Notes: generated by a model from the sequence alone, not told the origin. 64,000 nucleotides of DNA from Betaproteobacteria bacterium HGW-Betaproteobacteria-9 (GCA_002842215.1 PHCC01000011.1:1-64000), one strand, 5' to 3'; positions 17,693-28,160 are shown, numbered from the stretch's first letter. Numbers and translations: made by a program.

Positions 17693-19135
17693 ATGATCAC
17701 TCCCGTCGTCCTCTGCGGAGGCTCCGGCACCCGCCTCTGGCCCCTCAGCCGCAAGAGCTTCCCCAAGCAGTTCGTGCCCCTGATCAACGGCAAGAGCCTG
17801 CTCCAGCTCACGCTCGAACGCGTGCGCCAGCTCGGCCCCGGCCTCATGGTCGTTGCCGCCGAAGCCCACCGCTTCATGGTGGCCGACGCGTTGCAAACCG
17901 TGCCCGGTTCGGCCCAGGTGATCCTGGAGCCCGTGGCGCGTAACACCGCCGCCGCCATGGCGCTCGCCGCCCTGCTGGCGGAGCAGAACGTCCAGCCCGA
18001 GGCCCTGCTGCTGTTCTGCCCGTCTGACCACCACATCCCCGACGCCGCAGCCTTTGCCCGCACGGTCGAACAAGGCGTGCCCGCGGCCGAGGGCGGCGCC
18101 ATCGTCACCTTCGGCATCGTGCCCAGCTCCCCGAGCACGGCCTACGGCTATATCCAGCACGGCGCCCGCCGCGCCGACGGCGCCCAGCAAGTCGAGCGCT
18201 TCATTGAAAAGCCCGGCGCCGACCACGCCCTGCAGCTGCTGCTGAGCGGCGAGGTCTTGTGGAACGCGGGCATCTTCCTGTGCCGTGCCAGCACCCTGCT
18301 GCGAGCCCTGCAGCAACACGCGCCCGACATCCTGGCCAGCTGCCGCGAAGCCCTGCCCGCGCCGCTCGCTTCGACCGAGGCCACCGGCCCCCAATACGTC
18401 ACGCCGCTGCCCGGCGCCTTCGCCGCCTGCCGCTCACAAAGCATCGACTACGCCGTCATGGAACACCACGCCAACGTGGCCGTGGTGCCCTACACCGGCG
18501 CCTGGAGCGACGTCGGCAGCTGGAACGCCGTGGCCGAACTCACGCCCGCCGACGCCCAGAGCAACCGCATCGAGGGCCAGGGCCACGCCCACCTCTCGCA
18601 CGACACCTACATCCACGCGCCGCACCGCCCCGTGGTCGCCCTCGGCACCAAAAACCTGCTCATCATCGACACGCCCGACGCCCTGCTCGTGGCCCACCGC
18701 GACTGCGCCGAACAGGTGAAAGACGTGGTGGCCCAGCTGGAGAGCCAGCAGTGCGCCCAGGCCGTGATCCACCGCAAGGTCGCCCGCCCCTGGGGCTGGT
18801 ACGACAGCATCGACCTCGGCGAACGCTTTCAGGTCAAGCGCATTGGGGTCAAGCCCGGCGCCAGCCTCAGCCTGCAAAAGCACCACCACCGCGCCGAACA
18901 CTGGATCGTCGTCAAAGGCACGGCCGAAGTCACCCGCGGCAGCGAGACCTTTCTGTTGTCTGAAAACCAGTCCACCTACATCCCCATCGGCGAGGTGCAC
19001 CGCCTGCGCAACCCCGGCAGGCTGGAGCTGGAAATGATCGAAGTGCAGTCCGGCAGCTACCTCGGCGAAGACGACATCGTCCGCCTGGAAGACACCTACG
19101 GCCGCGTCACCCCCCACCCCGTCCCCAACCCATGA
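17693..19135 (+). CDS. manC: Mannose-1-phosphate guanylyltransferase/mannose-6-phosphate isomerase
   Basis: 480 aa bifunctional enzyme that makes GDP-mannose from GTP and mannose-1-phosphate and can isomerise fructose-6-phosphate. The N-terminal nucleotidyltransferase part has [28 protein letters not shown] and WNAGIFL; the C-terminal cupin has [29 protein letters not shown] and the closing [13 protein letters not shown]. It feeds Gmd and Fcl downstream. The fcl start overlaps its stop codon by 4 nt. The ATG at 17693 is favoured over a TTG at 17684. Confidence 0.96.
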   Translation: MITPVVLCGGSGTRLWPLSRKSFPKQFVPLINGKSLLQLTLERVRQLGPGLMVVAAEAHRFMVADALQTVPGSAQVILEPVARNTAAAMALAALLAEQNVQPEALLLFCPSDHHIPDAAAFARTVEQGVPAAEGGAIVTFGIVPSSPSTAYGYIQHGARRADGAQQVERFIEKPGADHALQLLLSGEVLWNAGIFLCRASTLLRALQQHAPDILASCREALPAPLASTEATGPQYVTPLPGAFAACRSQSIDYAVMEHHANVAVVPYTGAWSDVGSWNAVAELTPADAQSNRIEGQGHAHLSHDTYIHAPHRPVVALGTKNLLIIDTPDALLVAHRDCAEQVKDVVAQLESQQCAQAVIHRKVARPWGWYDSIDLGERFQVKRIGVKPGASLSLQKHHHRAEHWIVVKGTAEVTRGSETFLLSENQSTYIPIGEVHRLRNPGRLELEMIEVQSGSYLGEDDIVRLEDTYGRVTPHPVPNP

Positions 19136-20109
19136 ACCAGCCAGAAACCATTTACGTTGCGGGCCACCGCGGCATGGTCGGCTCGGCCATCGTGCGCCAG
19201 CTGCTCGCCGCCGGCCACCCCGCCAGCCATATCGTGACGCGCACCCATGCCGAGCTTGACCTCACCGACCAGGCCGCCGTGCGCGCCTTCTTCGCGCAAG
19301 TCAAACCGCAACAGGTGTATCTGGCCGCGGCCAAGGTGGGCGGCATCCACGCCAACAACGTCTACCCCGCCGACTTCATCTACCAGAACCTGATGATCCA
19401 GGCCAACGTGATCGAAGCCGCGTTCCGCAACGGCGTGCAAAAGCTGCTGTTCCTCGGCTCCAGCTGCATCTACCCCAAGCTCGCCCCGCAGCCCATGAGC
19501 GAGCAAGCCCTGCTCACCGGCCCGCTCGAAGCCACCAACGAGCCCTACGCCGTGGCCAAGATCGCCGGCATCAAGCTCTGCGAAAGCTACAACCGCCAGT
19601 TTGGCGCCAGCCACGGCGTGGACTACCGCAGCGTCATGCCTACCAACCTTTATGGCCCGGGCGACAACTACCACCCGGAAAACAGCCACGTCATCCCCGC
19701 GCTGATCCGCCGGTTCCACGAAGCCAAGGTGTCTGGCTCGCCCGAGGTGGCCATCTGGGGCAGCGGCACGCCCATGCGCGAGTTCCTGTATGTGGACGAC
19801 ATGGCCGCCGCCAGCGTGCACGTGATGAACCTGCCCAAGGCCAGCTACGAGCAACACACCCAGCCCATGCTCAGCCACATCAACGTGGGCTACGGGTCTG
19901 ACATGACCATCGCCGAGCTCGCCCACAGCGTCGCCCGCGTCACCGGCTACACCGGGCAGATCACGTTCGACGCCAGCAAACCCGACGGCACCCCCCGCAA
20001 GCTCATGGACAGCAGCCGCCTGCACAGCCTGGGCTGGCAAGCCCATGTCGACCTCCCCACCGGCCTGGCCCAGGCCTACCAAGATTTCCTGAAAGAGACC
20101 GCTCAATGA
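19132..20109 (+). CDS. fcl: GDP-L-fucose synthase
   Basis: 325 aa NADP-dependent epimerase/reductase (short-chain dehydrogenase fold), converting GDP-4-keto-6-deoxymannose to GDP-L-fucose. Visible: nucleotide-binding [29 protein letters not shown], catalytic Tyr/Lys in [15 protein letters not shown] and [20 protein letters not shown]. The order manC-fcl-gmd with 4-nt overlaps marks one operon for GDP-fucose, implying fucose in the polysaccharide. Gmd is the step before it and is encoded just downstream. Confidence 0.97.
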   Translation: MNQPETIYVAGHRGMVGSAIVRQLLAAGHPASHIVTRTHAELDLTDQAAVRAFFAQVKPQQVYLAAAKVGGIHANNVYPADFIYQNLMIQANVIEAAFRNGVQKLLFLGSSCIYPKLAPQPMSEQALLTGPLEATNEPYAVAKIAGIKLCESYNRQFGASHGVDYRSVMPTNLYGPGDNYHPENSHVIPALIRRFHEAKVSGSPEVAIWGSGTPMREFLYVDDMAAASVHVMNLPKASYEQHTQPMLSHINVGYGSDMTIAELAHSVARVTGYTGQITFDASKPDGTPRKLMDSSRLHSLGWQAHVDLPTGLAQAYQDFLKETAQ

Positions 20110-21257
20110 CCACTAACCCCAACCCCGCAGCCAAGCCCAAAGTCGCCCTCATCACCGGCATCACCGGCCAAGACGGCTCTTACCTCGCCGAGCTGCTGCT
20201 CGAAAAGGGCTACATCGTGCACGGCATCAAGCGCCGCAGCAGCCAGTTCAACACCCAGCGCGTGGACCACATCTACCAAGACCCGCACGTTGACAACGCC
20301 CGCTTTCACCTGCACTACGGCGACCTCAGCGACAGCACCAACCTGATCCGCATCGTGCAGGAGACCCAGCCAGACGAGATTTACAACCTGGGCGCGCAAA
20401 GCCATGTGGCCGTCAGCTTCGAGAGCCCGGAATACACCGCCGATGTGGACGGCCTGGGCACGCTGCGCCTGCTCGAAGCCATCCGCATCCTGGGGCTGGA
20501 AAAAAAGACGCGCTTCTACCAGGCCAGCACATCCGAGCTGTATGGCCTGGTGCAGGAGATCCCCCAGAAGGAAACCACCCCCTTCTACCCGCGCAGCCCC
20601 TACGCCGTGGCCAAGCTCTACGCGTACTGGATCGTGGTGAACTACCGCGAGGCCTACGGCATGTACGCCTGCAACGGCATCTTGTTCAACCACGAAAGCC
20701 CGCGCCGCGGCGAAACCTTCGTTACCCGCAAGATCACGCGCGGCCTGGCCAACATCGCCCAAGGTCTGGAAAGCTGCCTATACATGGGCAACCTCGATTC
20801 GCTGCGCGACTGGGGCCACGCCAAAGACTACGTGCGCATGCAATGGATGATGCTGCAGCAAGAAGAAGCCAAAGACTTTGTTATCGCCACAGGCGTTCAG
20901 TACAGCGTGCGGCAGTTCATTGACATGGCAGCCAAAGAGATTGGTGTCACATTGGCTTTTGAAGGTACCGGCGTGGATGAGCGGGCCATTGTGGCCAGCA
21001 TCAAAGGCGACAAAGCTCCCGCGCTCAAAATTGGCGACGTGATCGTAGCCATCGACCCGCGCTACTTCCGCCCAACCGAAGTGGAAACCCTACTGGGCGA
21101 CCCCAGCAAAGCGAAACAAGCGCTGGGCTGGGTGCCAGAACTAACGGTGCAGGAAATGTGTTCGGAAATGGTCGCAACAGATCTGACCGAAGCAAAGCTT
21201 CAAGCACACCTCAGGAGTCAAGGGTTCAAATCTATCGTTTCAAATTCGAACAACTAA
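20106..21257 (+). CDS. gmd: GDP-mannose 4,6-dehydratase
   Basis: 383 aa short-chain dehydrogenase-fold enzyme that turns GDP-mannose into GDP-4-keto-6-deoxymannose. Landmarks: [49 protein letters not shown], catalytic [32 protein letters not shown] and the C-terminal [14 protein letters not shown]. It is typical for length. The 3' third has a lower GC content than the first two thirds, and the AT-rich block starts right after it, so the 3' end may mark a recombination junction. Confidence 0.97.
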   Translation: MTTNPNPAAKPKVALITGITGQDGSYLAELLLEKGYIVHGIKRRSSQFNTQRVDHIYQDPHVDNARFHLHYGDLSDSTNLIRIVQETQPDEIYNLGAQSHVAVSFESPEYTADVDGLGTLRLLEAIRILGLEKKTRFYQASTSELYGLVQEIPQKETTPFYPRSPYAVAKLYAYWIVVNYREAYGMYACNGILFNHESPRRGETFVTRKITRGLANIAQGLESCLYMGNLDSLRDWGHAKDYVRMQWMMLQQEEAKDFVIATGVQYSVRQFIDMAAKEIGVTLAFEGTGVDERAIVASIKGDKAPALKIGDVIVAIDPRYFRPTEVETLLGDPSKAKQALGWVPELTVQEMCSEMVATDLTEAKLQAHLRSQGFKSIVSNSNN

Positions 21258-21368
21258 ACACCTGTCTCGTGAGCGAATAGTTCATGCAAAGAACTCTTAA
21301 CTACGCCCAAATAAAGCGGCTGACATGGCAAAACTGCCCTCGCAAAATTAGTTGAGAAGGAAACGAAC

Positions 21369-22586
21369 TTGCACCGCAATACCAAAATTGCAGTTTTGAT
21401 CGATCAAGGGCTCCTAAGCGTCGGAAATTTTCTTACTACCGTCATCTGCGCGCGCATTCTGACTCGACAGGAATTCGCCATATTCTCTGAATATTGGCTC
21501 ATGGTGCTATTCACGAATAGCATCGTAACTGCAGCCATCATATTTCCAATGGCATCTGAATTTTCGAGAATTCAAGACAACAAGCAAAAAGAATATCTTG
21601 CAGGGATATTTATAAACACATTCGCAATCGTCTCCCTCGCATCATTGGGCATAGCAATCTATCACTATGCCACTCGTTACGACAGCGGGGCAACTAGCTC
21701 CACCGCGCTATTGGCAGGGGTGATTGCTATAGTTGGATTCAACATTAATGAAGTAGCGCGAAAGGTAATGCAACTGCAATCAAGGGTTGGAACATTGGTT
21801 GGCGCCAGCACAATGACAAATTCCCTTCGAATAATATCACTGGGCGCACTTTGGCTAACAGACCACCTGACGTCAGAAACCGCACTTCTTTGCGTCGGGG
21901 CTGCTTCAGCACTTGGCATTCTCCCACTAAGTCGAATTATCAAAAGCGCCAATTATGCTTCAGCAAAATACGCTCTATCCATAAATATGCCATCCGCAAA
22001 ATGGCTTGTGCCATCAGGACTAATGCAATGGACTACAATATATAGCTATCTAATTGCCGTCGCACAAAGCGCGAACTATTCGGCGCTTAGTGAGCTAAGG
22101 GCAACACAAAACTTGGCGACAATCATAAATCCAATAATTCAATCGCTTGAGAGCATCCAATCCATTCAGATAGCAAAGACCGTAGCGCAAGCCGGCTACA
22201 CACAAGTGCACAAAGAGAGACTGAAGCTTTTCGCACCGGGCATCGCAGCGCTAGCAATTACACCACTAATTTTCGGGTTCTCAGATCAATTAATGCAGAT
22301 GGTATACGGTTCGCAATACAAAAATGCTGGCAACACATTAACTGCGATGTGGCTTCTCCAAGTCATAACTCTTCTCTCTATTCCAATTCGAGCAACATTA
22401 AGAGCCACTGGTCACAGCAAATTATGGTTTAACGCCTACCTAACTGTATCATTCGTAGCAACACCAGCAGCAATATATCTTGCGCACCGAGGCGCCGAAT
22501 CAATTGCCTACTCAATGGCAGGAACAGCCTTGGCTATCTTTGCCGCATCTGCTATTTTGGCAAAATATAAACTCGCACAACGATGA
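21369..22586 (+). CDS. wzx: Wzx-like polysaccharide flippase
   Basis: 405 aa with about 11-12 membrane helices, of the oligosaccharide flippase/MATE-like fold: LIDQGLLSVGNFLTTVICARIL at the start, and the late helices ITLLSIPIRATLRATGHS and SIAYSMAGTALAIFAAS. It should flip the lipid-linked repeat unit across the inner membrane. The start is a TTG: GAGAAGG lies 8 nt before it, and no ATG occurs near. The preceding 111 bp after gmd hold no gene. The next gene overlaps its stop codon by 4 nt. Confidence 0.85.
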   Translation: MHRNTKIAVLIDQGLLSVGNFLTTVICARILTRQEFAIFSEYWLMVLFTNSIVTAAIIFPMASEFSRIQDNKQKEYLAGIFINTFAIVSLASLGIAIYHYATRYDSGATSSTALLAGVIAIVGFNINEVARKVMQLQSRVGTLVGASTMTNSLRIISLGALWLTDHLTSETALLCVGAASALGILPLSRIIKSANYASAKYALSINMPSAKWLVPSGLMQWTTIYSYLIAVAQSANYSALSELRATQNLATIINPIIQSLESIQSIQIAKTVAQAGYTQVHKERLKLFAPGIAALAITPLIFGFSDQLMQMVYGSQYKNAGNTLTAMWLLQVITLLSIPIRATLRATGHSKLWFNAYLTVSFVATPAAIYLAHRGAESIAYSMAGTALAIFAASAILAKYKLAQR

Positions 22587-24022
22587 CAGACTCAAAGACT
22601 GAATACGCTGACCTGCTTAAGATGTTGAACCCAAAGGTTCATCACTTGATTGATAAGTCCATTGCCGTCGAGGTAAAAAAAGCGAGAGCAAACACCCTAC
22701 TATCTCAAGATAGACTAGATTTAATACCAAAAATTCTTTATGCGCTAGACAAGAAGAATGCGCGGAGCAACAATTGGCACACTGAGGGATACCTGCGACA
22801 CATACAGCATCTCAATGGCTTTGTTGAGAATGACGGCTCAGGCAAGGTGGGAAGAGATGAATTCATATCGACATATGACGGAATAATTGAATCGCTGAAG
22901 GAAAATCATGGGTTCATTAAAAGGCCAATCGTACTGTCTCGCGGAAGACTGATTGATGGCGCACATAGACTCGCAGCGGCAATCGCGTTTGATCTGGAGG
23001 TTCCTTTCATCGAAGTCGGCGATGTCGGCGCCGTAAATCTGAATTCAGAAGCCCTACTATATACTGGAATTCCCCCCGATTACGTCAACTATTGGATATC
23101 GCGATACATTCGGCTTCGCGTAAACACCCGTTTTGCCATCGTCTGGCCTACGGCGGAAGGGCACGATGAAAAGCTGGAAACGATCTTTAAGAATCGTTGC
23201 TCAATAGTCACTAACATAAACCAAAACTTAACAGATCTTGGCAAGCTCAATTTGGTTCGCTTTGCCTACAAAACTGAAAGCTGGCTTGGCGACGCCAAAG
23301 ATGGGTACTCTGGTGCTAAGAATAAGACAGCATGGTGCTTTGGAAAATCCGGGCCAGTTCGCTTCTTCCTTCTAGAAGGAACACCGGACTGGATCGAATT
23401 AAAAAATGAAGTCAGAACCATATTCAACGTCGATAAAAGCTCCATCCACATAAACGACACACACGAAGAAACAATAGCATTGGCCGAATTAATTTTTAAC
23501 AAAAATGGATTCCGCCATTTAAACCATCAAGTTCCTCAGGACTTTAACTGGTTTACCGAGCTAAAAGAGGCTTTCGAAAAGTGGGCCAAGTCCGCAATGC
23601 AAGACCCGTTAGATTATTGCCTGATTGGAAGTGGCGTTCTTGCGGCATACGGAATTCGCGAACCCAGGGACATCGACTTTATCTGCCTTGACCATTGCAT
23701 CAAAGAGGGCCCAGTTAAAGAGATTGACTGGCATCCATCCGAAGACAGTTGGGGCCATTCATCCACAGAGATCATTGAAGACCCTCGTCTTCATTTCATC
23801 CTTGATGGCCTTAAATACATGACTCCGGAGTTGCTCATCAAGCAAAAAATGCTCCGCAACGAAGAGAAGGATCGTGCAGATGTTCAAGCGCTAAACGCCG
23901 CTCTTTCCGGCTCTCCAAAGCCATATCGAAGACCGATAACGCTAGGTAGCATCAAAGGAGTAGTCAAGTTCCACGCGCTACGTGTTCGCTACTATCTTCG
24001 AAGGATAGCGAGCTCAATATAG
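22583..24022 (+). CDS. Protein with a ParB-like domain and a nucleotidyltransferase-like domain, in a glycan cluster
   Basis: 479 aa, soluble. Residues about 114-145 (RPIVLSRGRLIDGAHRLAAA) resemble the ParB/sulfiredoxin-like fold, which also includes serine kinases. Residues about 346-366 (IGSGVLAAYGIREPRDIDF) resemble a minimal nucleotidyltransferase with the GS...D-D metal-site pattern. The middle (about 165-305) has an uncharacterised region with SIHINDTHEETIALAELIFN. The gene is coupled to wzx by a 4-nt overlap and sits in the AT-rich core, so it probably modifies the repeat unit, perhaps by a phosphate or nucleotide-linked group. That role is inference; no established family name is known to me. 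Confidence 0.65.
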   Translation: MTDSKTEYADLLKMLNPKVHHLIDKSIAVEVKKARANTLLSQDRLDLIPKILYALDKKNARSNNWHTEGYLRHIQHLNGFVENDGSGKVGRDEFISTYDGIIESLKENHGFIKRPIVLSRGRLIDGAHRLAAAIAFDLEVPFIEVGDVGAVNLNSEALLYTGIPPDYVNYWISRYIRLRVNTRFAIVWPTAEGHDEKLETIFKNRCSIVTNINQNLTDLGKLNLVRFAYKTESWLGDAKDGYSGAKNKTAWCFGKSGPVRFFLLEGTPDWIELKNEVRTIFNVDKSSIHINDTHEETIALAELIFNKNGFRHLNHQVPQDFNWFTELKEAFEKWAKSAMQDPLDYCLIGSGVLAAYGIREPRDIDFICLDHCIKEGPVKEIDWHPSEDSWGHSSTEIIEDPRLHFILDGLKYMTPELLIKQKMLRNEEKDRADVQALNAALSGSPKPYRRPITLGSIKGVVKFHALRVRYYLRRIASSI

Positions 24023-24181
24023 CCTACAAGCTCTCAAACTGGATTCACCCTGTCAACCCCTTAGCTACAGAATAAAATTAGGCATACAAGTTCAAAATGC
24101 CACAGTTTAATTCCTCTTTTATTTCGTCTATAAGACAGCTAAAAGAAGGTCTAATGCAGTTCAAATAGAGCAAAAACCTGT

Positions 24182-25318
24182 ATGCATCCAAAATATGCGT
24201 CGCTATACACTTTTGTATTCGCACTCCTCGGGTTGGCCGGAATTATTTCAATTCATGGAAACAATGTTTCCCCAGTAAGCGCCATTTTTGAGTTACTCAT
24301 ATTCTCCTCTCCCGTATTTCTCAAGCTCCGCTTCAGGAGATCATCACTAGCAATAGCAGGATGCATTGCCGTATATATCTTTGGATCGTTCATTTTGGCG
24401 GTGATGATCCGAGGCGCCGACATTTTTGATTTCTTAGTGATCTACAAAGCGCTAATATATTTTTTGATCTTATTGATTTTTGTAGATAAGAAGATTTTCA
24501 ACAAAGAGTCAATCACAAAGATTTTCTGGCTGGTAGCCACAATGATGGCGATTAAGTATAGCTATACATTTGGACTGGCGATTAGTGACAGGCCGGCATT
24601 ATATCGCGAGAACAACTTTGAGCTCATGTTCTTAGCCCTTGTTTTTTATCTCAAATTTGTCATTCATAACAGTACGACATGGAAAGAGCAACTGATTATT
24701 TTGTTAATATTTGCACTATCTGGATCACGATCGGGTATTTTGATTTTATTTGTTGTTTTATTCGGAATACATTTTGACAAAATCTCCGCGCGAAGGATAT
24801 TAGTTGGCCTCATTGTAGTCGCCGCCTCTGGCTTTCTTGCATATCTAATTGTGATGTCCAGAATGTCCGATCAGGGAATTGAAGGAATTGATCGATTGAA
24901 TTTTCTAAGTAAGTTTCTCGATGAAACTAACTCGTGGGGGTTTATCGATTGGATGATCGGATCCAATCGGATTACTCCACTTTCAGAAGCCACCTGCACG
25001 GCACTTAGCTACTACTCAGAGCTGTTTAGCTATAGCGGCGACTCATCATGCTATTCGGTGGTTTTCCACTCTTTCATTCTTCGCGCAATTTTCGATCACG
25101 GCGCAATCGGGGTCCTTTTTATGGTTTGGTTTATCTATTGGATTTTACAAACTTCAATTTTTTCAAGGAAGGACGCGCTGATTGTGATAGCGATCGCGCT
25201 CCTTAATGGATTTTCTGTTTCATCCATAAATAGCTACTTTTTCACGATGGCGCTAATGCTTTACATCTCATTCGACAATCGAAATCTTGAGAGAATTGAC
25301 AAAAATTGCGTATTTTAG
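24182..25318 (+). CDS. wzy: Wzy-like O-antigen/exopolysaccharide polymerase
   Basis: 378 aa with about 10-11 membrane helices and a large outer loop (about 230-295). The motif ALSGSRSGILILF (about 180-195) is typical of Wzy and O-antigen ligase-like proteins. It should polymerise repeat units on the periplasmic face. A 159-bp AT-rich gap separates it from the preceding gene; no clear terminator or promoter was found there. Sequence is highly variable in this family, so the call rests on topology, the SGSRSG motif and the neighbourhood. Confidence 0.75.
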   Translation: MHPKYASLYTFVFALLGLAGIISIHGNNVSPVSAIFELLIFSSPVFLKLRFRRSSLAIAGCIAVYIFGSFILAVMIRGADIFDFLVIYKALIYFLILLIFVDKKIFNKESITKIFWLVATMMAIKYSYTFGLAISDRPALYRENNFELMFLALVFYLKFVIHNSTTWKEQLIILLIFALSGSRSGILILFVVLFGIHFDKISARRILVGLIVVAASGFLAYLIVMSRMSDQGIEGIDRLNFLSKFLDETNSWGFIDWMIGSNRITPLSEATCTALSYYSELFSYSGDSSCYSVVFHSFILRAIFDHGAIGVLFMVWFIYWILQTSIFSRKDALIVIAIALLNGFSVSSINSYFFTMALMLYISFDNRNLERIDKNCVF

Positions 25319-25406
25319 TTTTTATCCTCACATCATTTCAAAGTTAATTGAGTTTTCAACCCTCCTCAATTTCTCTAAAGCGACAAACATTTTAGTATGT
25401 GACCTT

Positions 25407-25973
25407 ATGAATTCAAACGATTTAATAAGTCCGAACACTTCCAATCCAAAAGAAGGTGGGGCAAGTTTTTCCTTTCTCAATCGAGTCATTCGCGCCATCT
25501 GGATCGTGGTTTGGTTTATCTTCTGCAGGTGGACTCCGACCTACTTTTTCGGATGGCGGAGACTGTTTCTATCATTTTTTGGAGCACAAATTTCAAAGAG
25601 TGCGAGAGTGTATTCCAGTGTGAATATTTGGCTGCCGAAAAATGTCACGATGGAGGAGCACTCTTGCTTAGGCCCCGAAGTAAATTGCTATTCTATGGGG
25701 CATATTCATATTGGCGCATACGCTACTGTAAGTCAACGCGCCGTTTTGTGTGCAGGTACGCACGACATTGACAATTCCGATTTTCAACTCGTGGTGAAAC
25801 CAATAATCATAGGCTCTGAGGCTTGGGTTGCAGCCGAAGCCTTTGTTGGCCCCGGTGTAACTATTGCACCAAATTCAGTTATTGGCGCTCGCTGTGTTAT
25901 TTTTTGCGACACAGTAACTAACGGCGTGTACGCTGGCAATCCTGCAAAGTTTATTCGATATAGGAATATTTAG
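25407..25973 (+). CDS. WcaF-like hexapeptide-repeat acetyltransferase
   Basis: 188 aa from the ATG at 25407 (an in-frame TTG at 25287 inside wzy would make 228 aa, but the extra part does not look like the family). The N-terminus has a membrane-proximal helix (RVIRAIWIVVWFIFCRW) and WGRRLFLSFFGA-like WRRLFLSFFGA. The left-handed beta-helix follows (about 80-185): VYSSVNIWLPKNVTM, CLGPEVNCYSMGHIHIGAYA, catalytic His in LCAGTHDI, and the end AGNPAKFIRYRNI. It likely O-acetylates the glycan, as WcaF does in colanic acid. Confidence 0.85.
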   Translation: MNSNDLISPNTSNPKEGGASFSFLNRVIRAIWIVVWFIFCRWTPTYFFGWRRLFLSFFGAQISKSARVYSSVNIWLPKNVTMEEHSCLGPEVNCYSMGHIHIGAYATVSQRAVLCAGTHDIDNSDFQLVVKPIIIGSEAWVAAEAFVGPGVTIAPNSVIGARCVIFCDTVTNGVYAGNPAKFIRYRNI

Positions 25974-25974
25974 A

Positions 25975-26916
25975 ATGATCGATTTGTCAGTTGTTATCTT
26001 GACGCACAACGAAGAGATTCATCTACATCGCGCCCTTAAATCTATTTCGAGGATTGCAAAAAGGGTTTTCATTATTGACTCAGGATCAACCGATGCGTCC
26101 TGTGAAATCGCGCGCACTCATGGCGCAATCGTGCTAAAGCATGGCTTCATCAACTATGCACAACAGTTTCAGTGGGGTATCGAAAATGCGCAGATCGACA
26201 CCGAGTGGGTAATGCGTTTAGATGCAGATGAAATTATTGAGGATGATTTAGCACAAGAGTTATTAAACAGGGTCCCCGGCTTGGCGCCCGATGTTGTTGG
26301 AATCAATTTGGATCGAAAGCATATTTTCATGGATCGATGGGTCCGACATGGGGGTCGTTTTCCACTGCGTCTTCTCCGTATCTGGCGGCATGGGAAGGGG
26401 CGCATTGAAGATCGCTGGATGGACGAGCATATGGTCGTATGGGGCGGGCGCACGGTGAATTTTTCTGGCGGATTCGCTGATCACAATTTGAATGACTTAA
26501 CTTTCTTCACGCATAAGCACAACAAATATGCCACGCGCGAGGCCATTGATGCTCTTAATCAAAAACTCGGTCTTTTCTCGCGTGACGAGGCACTCTCAAC
26601 TGAGAGCGCTTCTTGGCAGGCTTCATTTAAACGCTGGGGCAAGGAGAACGTTTATAACCGCTTGCCGTTCACCATCAGTTCGACGTTGTATTTCCTTTGG
26701 CGTTACATCTTTCAATTGGGCTTCCTAGATGGGCGCTCTGGCTTGGTTTATCACTTCCTCCAAGGTTATTGGTATAGATTTCTGGTGGGTGCCAAGATCA
26801 TGGAGTTGGAGCGGGCCATTGTCCATTTGACCGATAAGCAAGAAATACTTGCTGAACTCTCTCGACTAACGGGTCACGACTTGCTGGCCTCAGGTGTCAA
26901 AGGCAAAAGTTCATGA
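25975..26916 (+). CDS. Family 2 glycosyltransferase
   Basis: 313 aa with a GT-A fold: LSVVILTHNEEIHLHRALKS, RVFIIDSGSTDASCEIA and the metal-binding RLDADEIIEDD, then a C-terminal part (about 170-290) ending with a membrane-associated helix (LPFTISSTLYFLWRYIFQLG). It resembles WaaE/KdtX-type transferases. It should add a sugar to the growing lipid-linked repeat unit on the cytoplasmic side. Donor and acceptor cannot be read from sequence. The next gene overlaps its end by 4 nt. Confidence 0.9.
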   Translation: MIDLSVVILTHNEEIHLHRALKSISRIAKRVFIIDSGSTDASCEIARTHGAIVLKHGFINYAQQFQWGIENAQIDTEWVMRLDADEIIEDDLAQELLNRVPGLAPDVVGINLDRKHIFMDRWVRHGGRFPLRLLRIWRHGKGRIEDRWMDEHMVVWGGRTVNFSGGFADHNLNDLTFFTHKHNKYATREAIDALNQKLGLFSRDEALSTESASWQASFKRWGKENVYNRLPFTISSTLYFLWRYIFQLGFLDGRSGLVYHFLQGYWYRFLVGAKIMELERAIVHLTDKQEILAELSRLTGHDLLASGVKGKSS

Positions 26917-28160
26917 AGGTGCTTTTCTACGGCATCAACTTTGCGCCCGAGCTCACCGGTATCGGCAAGTACTCGGGGGAAATGGCCGAGTGGTTTGTGG
27001 CGGCGGGCCATGAAGTGCGCGTGGTGACCGCGCCGCCTTATTACCCGGCCTGGCGCGTTTCTGAAGGCTTTAGCGGCTGGCGCTTCTCGTGGGCGCGGTG
27101 TAACGGCGTTGAGGTCTTTCGCGCGCCGCTTTGGGTACCTTCTCAACCCGGCGGTTTGAAGCGCTTGCTGCATCTAACGAGCTTTGCTATTGCAAGCTTG
27201 CCCAGCATTCTTGCGCAATGGCGGTGGAAGCCCGATGTGGTGTGGGTGGTGGAGCCGGCTTTGATGTGCGGACCGGGTGCGGTGGCCTTTGCCCATCTGC
27301 GCGGGGCCAAGGCCTGGCTGCACATTCAAGATTACGAGGTAGACGCGGCTTTTGACCTGGGGCTGATCAAGGGCTCGCGCTTGCGCGGCTGGGTCGAGGG
27401 CGCCGAGCGCTGGCTGATGAACCGGTTTGACCGTGTCTCGACCATTTCGGGCCGCATGATGGACCGGGCCAAGGCCAAGGGCGTTCCAAACAGCAAACGG
27501 GTGTTCTTCCCGAATTGGGTCGATATCAGCGCGATTACGCCCTTGGGCGAGCCCAGCCCATACCGGGCTGAACTGGGCATACCGGAAGGCGTGGCGGTAG
27601 CACTTTATTCCGGCAACATGGGCGGTAAGCAGGGACTAGAGATTTTGGCGGACGCAGCGCGTTTGTTGGCCGGGCGACCTTCTGAGATTCAGTTTGTTTT
27701 TTGCGGTGATGGCGCGGGCCGGGCCGGGCTCGAAGCGCGTTGCTCGGGCTTGACGAATGTTCGCTTTCTGGATTTGCAGCCTATGGAGCGCCTGAGCGAT
27801 TTGCTGGGCATGGCCGATATCCACTTGCTGCCGCAGCGAGCCGACGCGGCGGACTTGGTAATGCCGTCGAAGCTGACAGGTATGTTGGCAAGTGGGCGCG
27901 CAGTAGTTGCCACGGCGCTGGAAACCACCGAACTGGGTCGGGTGGTGATGCATGACGCGGCTTGTGGCTTGATTGTGGCGCCGGAACACCCTGAGGCTTT
28001 CGCTAAGGCGATTCAGACTTTGGCCAGCGACCCCGTGCGTCGTGCCGCCATGGGCTCCCGTGGTCGTTCATACGCTGAACGCGAGCTGGATCGAGATGTG
28101 ATCTTGCGGCGCTTTGAGTCTGATCTTTTATCTTGTCTGGCCGAAGGGCGCTCAGCATGA
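26913..28160 (+). CDS. wcaI: WcaI-type family 4 glycosyltransferase
   Basis: 415 aa, GT-B fold. The N-terminal FYGINFAPELTGIGKYSGEM and VVTAPPYYPAW are the hallmark of the colanic acid fucosyltransferase-like WcaI. The C-terminal domain has LYSGNMGGKQGLE and the nucleotide-sugar-binding LLPQRADAADLVMPSKLTGM. It probably transfers fucose or a related sugar, in keeping with GDP-fucose synthesis upstream. Composition returns to GC-rich in this gene. A 33-codon frame overlaps the end by 4 nt (28157-28258) but shows no family features. Confidence 0.92.
   Translation: MKVLFYGINFAPELTGIGKYSGEMAEWFVAAGHEVRVVTAPPYYPAWRVSEGFSGWRFSWARCNGVEVFRAPLWVPSQPGGLKRLLHLTSFAIASLPSILAQWRWKPDVVWVVEPALMCGPGAVAFAHLRGAKAWLHIQDYEVDAAFDLGLIKGSRLRGWVEGAERWLMNRFDRVSTISGRMMDRAKAKGVPNSKRVFFPNWVDISAITPLGEPSPYRAELGIPEGVAVALYSGNMGGKQGLEILADAARLLAGRPSEIQFVFCGDGAGRAGLEARCSGLTNVRFLDLQPMERLSDLLGMADIHLLPQRADAADLVMPSKLTGMLASGRAVVATALETTELGRVVMHDAACGLIVAPEHPEAFAKAIQTLASDPVRRAAMGSRGRSYAERELDRDVILRRFESDLLSCLAEGRSA

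Larger units (their letters stand above)
21258..26912. other. AT-rich strain-specific core of the polysaccharide cluster
   Basis: Between gmd and wcaI the base composition drops sharply from a GC-rich to a visibly AT-rich state (for example 21,300-25,970 with many AAT, ATA and TTT codons), then recovers inside wcaI. The block holds the flippase, the ParB-like/nucleotidyltransferase gene, the polymerase, the acetyltransferase and a GT2. Low-GC variable cores flanked by conserved sugar-nucleotide and transport genes are typical of exchanged serotype regions. Confidence 0.8.
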
